Assembly: GCA_022575985.1 (NCBI GenBank)
Contig: JAKSXM010000272.1
Span: 19,712,501-19,776,500, forward strand
Direction of reading: 5' to 3'
DNA length: 64,000 bases
Source of the DNA: Anagrus nilaparvatae
Lineage: Eukaryota; Arthropoda; Insecta; Hymenoptera; Mymaridae
Numbering within the stretch: the stretch's first letter is position 1; each line of letters opens with the position of its first letter. The position numbers were made by a program, and so were the translations under genes. Below the pieces are notes generated by a model. The model was not told the origin of the DNA. It did no database searches and saw only the letters and a program-made list of their open reading frames with translations. This document shows, one piece after another, positions 58,101 through 64,000 of the stretch.

Positions 58101-58720
58101 GGATCTAGTAGTCCTAATATTTATGACCTAGTAGAAATTCTTATGGAATGGCAAGAAGAAAAATTTATAATCTATCGATCAGCTCATATATAATATATTG
58201 TACCAGGGATCAGCTAACGATTATTGAAGAAAAATAACTGTTTGGTATTAGATACGAAATATCGAGAAACAACGAGTTTCTGAAAACCGGTACTTCCGTA
58301 TAAAATTTGGTATTATACCAAACAGTACTTCTGAAAAGCATATTTTTTTGGTAAAAGAAAACTTTTAAATTCTAGACAAGTAAGAAATACGATTTTTCTT
58401 GTCAGCGGCCAGAAAACACGTATTTCCTGACCGCAACACGATAAATATTTCGGAAATAGTTTTCTAGCCACTGACGAAGAAAAATTATGTTTTGGCCTCG
58501 GCCGTAAAAAAAGAATGTCCCAGATCGCAGTTTGTCATCCTCGGCTTTGCCTCGGATTGCAATTTACGTGCGATCTGGGCCATTCTTTATTTTTGCGGCC
58601 TAGGATAAAAATATACTATTTTTCTAAATAATAGTTTAAATATTTTTTAAAAAATTTCAATAAAATAAATTTTTAAAATTGTTAATATAAATATCAGAAA
58701 CAAATTTAAAAAAAAAAAAA
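58101..58720. other. Spacer with long hairpin
   Basis: There is no gene. An inverted repeat at 58,496-58,612 pairs GGCCGTAAAAAAAGAATGTC and CCAGATCGCA with TGCGATCTGG and CATTCTTTATTTTTGCGGCC around a loop containing CCTCGGCTTTGCCTCGG. The sequence GTTTGGTATTAGATACGAAA and its near complement TTTGGTATTATACCAAAC (about 58,230-58,320) form a second, weaker palindrome. Confidence 0.6.
58709..58720 (-). terminator. Pol III terminator of the 5S gene
   Basis: A run of twelve T on the minus strand begins directly after the 5S 3' end. Four or more T suffice for pol III termination. Confidence 0.75.
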
Positions 58721-58839
58721 ACCAACGTTACGCGGTGTTCCCAAGCGGTCACCCATCCAAGTACTAACCGCGCTCAACTTTGCATAACTTCTGGGATCGG
58801 ACGAGACCAGGTACATTCAAAGTGATATGAACGTTGGAC
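58721..58839 (-). rRNA. 5S ribosomal RNA gene
   Basis: The minus strand reads TCCAACGTTCATATCACTTT, then CTCGTCCGATCCCAGAAGTT, then GCGCGGTTAGTACTTGGATG and GGTGACCGCTTGGGAACACC, ending AACGTTGGT. Length is about 118 nt. The internal promoter (A box around AGTTATGCAAAG, C box GGATGGGTGACC) is present, and a run of twelve T on the minus strand follows directly (58,709-58,720), a pol III terminator. Helix I (CCAACGTT/AACGTTGG), helix II (ACTTTG/CAAAGT) and helix III (CTGG/CCAG) pair fully despite substitutions relative to common insect 5S, which suggests a functional but diverged gene rather than a dead copy. Confidence 0.85.
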
Positions 58840-59244
58840 GATAAAGCTTGTTTTCCCGATAAAGTGCATTTATTCAGACTTAGGCTAACTTTTCATTTTT
58901 CCCATTTTTTATTTTATATTGTTACTAGCGACCTCTAGCTTAATACAATAGCTTTTCAAGCTTTTTTTAGTTACAATATTGAGTTACTAAATTAGTCACC
59001 GATAATAATTAAAAATATATATAATATTCGTCGTAAAATTTTATAATTTGTTGAAAAATGATTGTAACTGTTGACAGATCGAACCGATTAACTCGAAAAT
59101 TTAAGTGAATTCATAAAATTTATTCCCAATTCAAATGAAATTCTTTTTTACCGCAAAATTTTTCATTACTCTTCAGTTTTTTAGGTTTTTTTTTTTTTTA
59201 ATTGGATAAAAAATTTTTTCTTGGAAATTTAGTTTTTTCAACAG

Positions 59245-59378
59245 ATAATTTTAGAGGATTAGCGGAACTCAAATACGGCCCAAAAAGAGTTCCATCAATT
59301 TTTATATATAGCAATAATTATATTGTATTTTCATGTTTCATATTGAATGATATAATATCTTTTAATTTAAATTTATGA
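59245..59378 (+). other. Exon-like open stretch, plus strand
   Basis: It is preceded by TTTAGTTTTTTCAACAG, a good acceptor. The frame reads NFRGLAELKYGPKRVPSIFI and ends at TGA (59,376-59,378). The first 18 residues look like real protein sequence; the rest is AT-rich and hydrophobic. It might be the last exon of a broken gene or transposon-derived. I do not recognise it. Confidence 0.25.
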
Positions 59379-59412
59379 AAGGAACGAATAAATAAAGTTT
59401 TATATTTAAATT

Positions 59413-59667
59413 CTAAAATCTTCTGTAGAGGCCCGCTGGAATGAAAGGAGGATAATCGACATATTTTTTCTGCATAATAAGTTTATCTATAACTGTTTGG
59501 CTTAAATTGGTGTTCCAAATGTACTGGACTGCTCTTGCAAGTTCAAATTAGCGAGTCAATTAAAGTCAGTAACAAATAATTTAATTTGAGAGAAGAAAAA
59601 AAAGGTACTTTGAAGTAGTTTTTGGTACTACTGTTTCAATATGAAATACTTCACCCTTATCAATCAT
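59413..59667 (-). CDS. Candidate small two-exon gene, 59 residues, unrecognised
   Basis: Exon 1 (59,609-59,667) starts at ATG with an in-frame TAA two codons upstream and reads MIDKGEVFHIETVVPKTTS. A GTACCT donor in phase 2 leads over a 75-nt intron with a CTAAT branch-like site to TTGCAAG. Exon 2 (59,413-59,533) completes a Lys codon and reads AVQYIWNTNLSQTVIDKLIM, then QKKYVDYPPFIPAGLYRRF and TAG. Composition and phase fit a real protein, and PPFIPAGLYRRF has the look of a conserved C terminus. I cannot assign a family. It may be a fragment of a larger gene whose earlier exons were lost at the duplication boundary at 59,784. Confidence 0.4.
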
Positions 59668-59783
59668 AATTTATAAAATAACAAAAATTTGATGAATATT
59701 TTGCAAACATTTTTTTTTTAAATTATATTTTATTGTATCATAATATTATTTCTATTTTATTACCCATCTATGATTCTTCATTC

Positions 59784-60105
59784 ATTTGACTTTTTTAAAG
59801 TTAATGTATAACTTATAATGATTTTTATTGAGGGTAAAATTGTATTTTGGGGTTCAACCGCAGAAAGTATAAAAATAGAAACTGAAGATCAAATATTAAT
59901 AAAACAAGGTGTAATTAAAAATTACAATGGTGATCAATATTATAAATTATAAAAATTTATTCAAAATTTGAAGTAAAAAACAATAAAATTAAAGATTTTT
60001 TTAATTAAAAGAATATAAATAATTTTTTTTATTTTACAATTTAATTTTTAATGCGTTGCGCGACCCATAAATGCCTACTCCTCACGCGCTTCGCGATAGT
60101 CCTAG
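59784..60105 (+). mobile_element. 3' part of the Helitron, copy 2
   Basis: It is identical to 52,235-52,556. It includes the second half of the RPA-like fragment (ATG frame 59,818-59,952), the hairpin CGCGCTTCGCG and the CTAG end at 60,102-60,105. The 5' end and both minisatellites are absent here. Confidence 0.85.
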
Positions 60106-61454
60106 TACCTATATATAAAAGTAGTGATAAAGCTCAAATGACAAATTATAGGCCGATCTCACTCATTTCAAATTTGGCAAAAATCTTTGAAAGAATAATT
60201 CATAATAGATTAACTAACTTTTTAAATAAAAATAATATACTAGCTGATTCCCAATACGGTTTTATTGAAAAAAGAGGCACTATTGATGCATTAACAAAAG
60301 TTACTGAATTTATATATGATAATATTGACAAAAGTATTCCGACTATTGCTACGTTTTTAGACTTAAGTAAGGCATTTGATACCGTAAATCATAAAATTTT
60401 AATGCAGAGATTGAATTCATGTGGTATAAGAGGAATTGCTTTAGATTTACTCAAAAGCTATCTAACAGGTAGAACTCAAAGTGTAAAACTAAATAATATT
60501 TGTAGCAGTGAGACAATCGTTACAATAGGTGTACCCCAAGGGACGATACTAGGCCCTCTTTTTTCATCATTTACGTGAATGAAATATTAATCAAATTGAC
60601 TCTAAATTTAAGCTCATATGCTGATGATATGATTTGTGATGTCTTATGCTCGGGCGAATCCTGGCAAACTGTACAAGATTCTATGAATGCTATTTTAGAA
60701 ACAGTTGGTGACTGGTTATTAACCAATGGACTATCCCTAAATGTCAATAAATCGGTATTCATTGCTTTTTTCTCAAATAATAAGAATATACCTGAGAATA
60801 TAAAGATAAAAATAAGTAACTCGAGACTTAAAAAAGTCAATAATTTTAAATATCACGGAATTATTTTTGACTCAAATTTAAAATGGAAAAATCATGTACT
60901 TGAAATAACTAATAAAACAAGATAGTTACTTTTTGTGATGTACAAGTTAAAACACAATCTATTACCGAGTACATTAACATCGATATATTATGTATTGTTT
61001 CATAGCATTGCTTGTTATGGTATAGTTGCTTGGGGTGGTACCTATGGTAACCACATTAAACCAATAGTATCACTGCAAAACAAATTAATAAAAGTATTAA
61101 ATACAAAATATGGTAATGAAATAATGAAAGTAACAGAGTCTTTTAAATTAAATGCACTGTTGTACAATTATAATGATCTAAAAACAGTATACATTAATAA
61201 CACTAGTGTAACTAGAAATAAATTAATAAAAAAACAACTATGCTACAATAGATGTTACATTTCAGCATTAGAAGCTTTAATAAGTTACCAAATAATTATA
61301 AAATATTAGAAGATAAAAAAAAACTTTGAAAAAAAAACTACTCAAGGTCATCCTTTTACCAATAATTTTATAATGGCTCTTAATAAATATATGTATTCCT
61401 ACTTTCTGTTAACTATAGAATATATTGTAATATAACCTAAACTAGATAATTGCT
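60106..61454 (+). pseudogene. Non-LTR reverse transcriptase core, copy 2
   Basis: It carries the same frame structure and the same lesions as 52,557-53,905, including the frameshift after motif B (stop at 60,576-60,578), the intact YADD, and the later stop. It shares one private substitution (Ser for Asn in the KIKISNSRL segment). Shared lesions prove that the element was already dead when duplicated. Confidence 0.9.
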
Positions 61455-61750
61455 AACAATTATAGACCGTGCGAAGCATAACAACCCACTAAATTTTTTC
61501 CTAAATACAGGCGATTATTATTATTTGAAATATTATTAATTGGGTATATTAGGTGAAGTAAAGAATCAAACTTATTTTGTTATAAACAATAAATATTTAA
61601 TGTACAAAATATTGTATGTGTATATTTACAGTATTAGCATGTTTATTTACATAATAGTAATTAATTAAATGTATATTCAAAATAATAACTTTAATTAATT
61701 AATTTTTGATTAAATATGATTTATTTTTGAAAAATTTTTTAATCAATATT

Positions 61751-63493
61751 TTATTCTTCAATTGGTTTATTAATTTTGTTTAATGATTGCATGAAAGCTT
61801 GTTTCACTTTAAAAGATGAAGAAAGTCGTATCGAGTCAAAACGATATTTATTGTAACCTTTTATTAGAATTACATCATTAATTGACTTAACTCGACTTAA
61901 ACCGACATACGTGATACCTAATTGTCTTTCCGTGTCTCCTATGTGTAAGAAAATTTTATCTAATGTTTGTCCTTGAGATTTATGAATAGTTAGAGCATAT
62001 GATAACATAATTGGAAATTGCGTGCGACTGCATAGAATATTGTTATGTTTCCAAGTTCTTTCTACAGGAATAATTGGGAAATAATTTTTATACAAAAAAG
62101 GTCCCTTGTAATTGTCAAATTCAACCATTAATACTTGAGGTAATTGTGGTGGTGATTCATTATCAGCATATATTATTTCCCGTATGTATCCTAAGCTCCC
62201 ATTTGTTAATCCACCTTCTACCCATAAATTCGTACGTAACATTATTCTACAATTTTTTGACAAGTATAATATACTTTGTAATCCTGTTGCTTTTTCGTCT
62301 GAGCAACGCATGGCAATATTTGGTGTGTTTGTAGAAATTATTCGTGCAACTGGGTGTCCCGTATTTTTCAAAAATGTTTCATTATGTTTTTCAACTTGTG
62401 CACACGTTGGAAACAAATGAATTGCGTTTTGGAAATTGTCTAATTCTTCTTTGGGGATAACTGTCTCTCTTCGGTTATATAACAAGTTATAATTATGTTG
62501 AGATAACTCTGCATTTGCTATTTCATCAAGCAATTGTGAGTAAGGGGTATGATTACCCTTTTGTCTGTGTGCGTTTTGGAGACAATAATACTTTTGAAAT
62601 TGTTTAAAAATTATTCTTCCTTGTGTTTGTAAATTGTCTGTTAGTTTTTTATCACTAAATACTGCTGTGTCTCCAACCGGTGTCAACTGATTGTAATCTC
62701 CAAGTAAGTAAATTATGATTCCGCCAAAAGGTTCATCGATTTCATTAGCATGTATTTCTCGACATCGTGATTCTATCTGAAATAAAGTTCTTAATCCGAT
62801 CAAAGACATCTCATCTATTATTAAAAATTTCAAATCTTTCAAATCCGTTTGAAATTTTTTTGCATTTTGATTTTCTAATTTAGAAAATAACTTGTAGTTT
62901 AAAGGTAATCGTAGCAAATAATGTAATGTTAGTCCATATATGTTAACTGCTGCCATACCTGTTGATGCCGCTACTTTAACTGAATCATCTCCGAAAATTG
63001 ATGTAATCCTCTTAACCATTTCTTTGATTATTGTGCTTTTACCAGAACCAGCTTTGCCTTGTATTATAACTCTTTTTATACTATTTGCTGTCATAGTATT
63101 GTTTTGTATATTGGTTATTTGACTATCTAACAAGTTTAATATTTGTTGTTGGTCATCTGTAAAAGATATTTTAGATTCTGTATTTTCTTTATATATTTTC
63201 TTTTTTTGTTGAGATTTGTAGGTATTCAGAAAAGAATGTATTTCTGATTCAGTTGGTTTGTTTTCAATAGGCATATTCCAGTTATAACATAAATCTATTG
63301 CTCTTTTTCCTAAATCTCTTTCTAAATTGTCATTATGGTATCCTGATAGAAATTCAAATGCATTTTTTATGTTGTCATCATTTATTTCTTCTGGAATTCC
63401 ATCTTTATCAGTGAATTCATTTAAATCTATGTTTTCATTTTCATTTATATTTAATGTTTCGTAAATTTGCTTCCATTTATTTATATTTTTCAC
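61751..63493 (-). CDS. PIF1-family DNA helicase, copy 2
   Basis: This is a 580-codon frame identical in protein sequence to copy 1 at 54,202-55,944, with all helicase motifs (GKAGSGKST, LIIDEMS, GDYNQLTPVGD, TIHKSQGQTL, YVGLSR). It has the same missing ATG and the same satellite junction. Identity at all codon positions gives no evidence for or against selection, because the duplication is so recent. Confidence 0.88.
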   Translation of the reverse strand: MKNINKWKQIYETLNINENENIDLNEFTDKDGIPEEINDDNIKNAFEFLSGYHNDNLERDLGKRAIDLCYNWNMPIENKPTESEIHSFLNTYKSQQKKKIYKENTESKISFTDDQQQILNLLDSQITNIQNNTMTANSIKRVIIQGKAGSGKSTIIKEMVKRITSIFGDDSVKVAASTGMAAVNIYGLTLHYLLRLPLNYKLFSKLENQNAKKFQTDLKDLKFLIIDEMSLIGLRTLFQIESRCREIHANEIDEPFGGIIIYLLGDYNQLTPVGDTAVFSDKKLTDNLQTQGRIIFKQFQKYYCLQNAHRQKGNHTPYSQLLDEIANAELSQHNYNLLYNRRETVIPKEELDNFQNAIHLFPTCAQVEKHNETFLKNTGHPVARIISTNTPNIAMRCSDEKATGLQSILYLSKNCRIMLRTNLWVEGGLTNGSLGYIREIIYADNESPPQLPQVLMVEFDNYKGPFLYKNYFPIIPVERTWKHNNILCSRTQFPIMLSYALTIHKSQGQTLDKIFLHIGDTERQLGITYVGLSRVKSINDVILIKGYNKYRFDSIRLSSSFKVKQAFMQSLNKINKPIEE

Positions 63494-64000
63494 CGAATAT
63501 TCGTTTCTTTTGTTCTAAAAAATCCCCTTGTAAAGTTGAAAGTTCATTATTTCAAGTTTTTTGATCCGGTATCTTGTAAAATCTGAAAATTTTTCTGGTT
63601 AAAAAAATGAATATTTTCCACCGAATATTCATTTTTTTTGTCCTAAAAAACCCTTTTGTAAAGTTAAAAGTTAATTTTTTCAATTTTATTAGTCCGCTAT
63701 CTTGGAAAATCGGGTCCGCTGTATCGGAAAATCGGAAAATTGTGTAAGTTAAAAAATTGAATATTTTTTATCGATTATTCGTTTTTTTTCTTCTAAAAAA
63801 CCTTTTTGTAAATTTAAAAGTTCATTTTTTCAATTTTATTGGTCCGCTATCTTGGAAAATCAGGTCCGCTATATCGGAAAATTGGAAAATTTTTTAGGTT
63901 AAAAAACTGGATATTTTCTGCCGAATATTCGTTTTTTTTGCTTTAAAAAATCCCATTGTAAAGTTAAAGAAGTTTATTTTTTCAAATTTTTTCAGCCAGC
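63493..64000. repeat. Satellite array of copy 2 (cut by window end)
   Basis: The first monomers match 55,944-56,451 base for base except for one C to G change. The higher-order period cannot be checked further because the window ends inside the first 559-bp unit. Confidence 0.85.

Larger units (their letters stand above)
52235..59783. repeat. 7,549-bp duplicated unit, copy 1
   Basis: Everything from ATTTGACTTTTTTAAAG at 52,235 onward recurs at 59,784 onward with constant offset 7,549 up to the window end (56,451 corresponds to 64,000). The simplest reading is a tandem duplication with this unit. It would then contain the Helitron 3' end, the reverse-transcriptase core, the helicase element, the 5S gene and the small gene. 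Confidence 0.8.
59784..64000. repeat. 7,549-bp duplicated unit, copy 2 (cut by window end)
   Basis: By eye, over 4.2 kb I find only two base differences from copy 1: A to G at 60,810 (Asn to Ser in the retrotransposon frame) and C to G at about 63,569 in the satellite. The left border falls inside the RPA-like remnant of the Helitron; upstream of 59,784 the sequences are unrelated. Confidence 0.88.
61463..64000 (-). mobile_element. Helicase-bearing element, copy 2 (cut by window end)
   Basis: The left terminal sequence TAGACCGTGCGAAGCATAAC is at 61,463 and is followed by the helicase and the satellite, which runs off the window at 64,000. ATTA precedes it, as in copy 1. Confidence 0.7.

Noticed and set aside
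1..64000. CRISPR arrays, bacterial operons, tRNA genes
   Set aside because: No regularly spaced identical repeats with unique spacers, no cloverleaf with A and B boxes found by eye, and the genome is clearly animal.

Overview
The window is animal nuclear DNA, AT-rich (roughly three quarters or more A+T by eye), with small GT-AG-bounded exons in long introns and many short palindromic transposons. The one conserved gene is an insect-type muscle PDZ-LIM gene, so the source is an insect. The base composition and transposon mix would fit a parasitoid wasp or another AT-rich insect, but the species cannot be fixed from this sequence alone.

Region 1 (about 1-38,500, minus strand) is a Zasp52 (ALP/Enigma-family) gene. 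Its exons, in transcription order, are: start exon 37,859-37,963; PDZ exon 18,323-18,649; a possible 39-nt cassette exon; ZM-motif exons 16,432-16,568 and 16,264-16,364; two alternative exons that each supply the first zinc knuckle of LIM1 (15,940-16,108 and 15,166-15,412); the shared second half of LIM1 (10,539-10,724); exons 10,371-10,470, 9,702-10,232 and 7,096-7,243; and a giant low-complexity exon (2,829 down past base 1). All reading phases join without a break. The C-terminal LIM domains expected for the family would lie left of the window. The introns carry long inverted repeats and palindromic MITE-like elements (8.8-9.4, 12.9-13.6, 14.6-15.0, 20.1-20.9, 28.0-28.5, 34.3-34.6 and 36.3-36.5 kb). 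One intron holds a candidate hammerhead ribozyme on the minus strand (about 28.8 kb), probably from a Penelope-like element.

Region 2 (about 38.5-50 kb) has no recognisable host gene. It holds palindromic elements and decayed non-LTR retrotransposon pieces (endonuclease and reverse transcriptase, minus strand, 45.2-48.0 kb).

Region 3 (about 50.2-64 kb) is a nested transposon complex. A plus-strand non-LTR retrotransposon remnant (about 50.2-58.1 kb) is interrupted twice. A 1,380-bp Helitron (51,177-52,556) sits exactly between an A and a T inside the reverse-transcriptase frame. It carries arrays of E-box and X-box-like motifs and an RPA-like OB-fold remnant. A 4.0-kb element (53,914-57,907) carries a PIF1-type helicase frame and a higher-order satellite. 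A 5S rRNA gene and a small unrecognised two-exon gene follow. From 59,784 to the window end the sequence repeats 52,235-56,451 with an offset of 7,549 bp and almost no changes, which indicates a very recent duplication.
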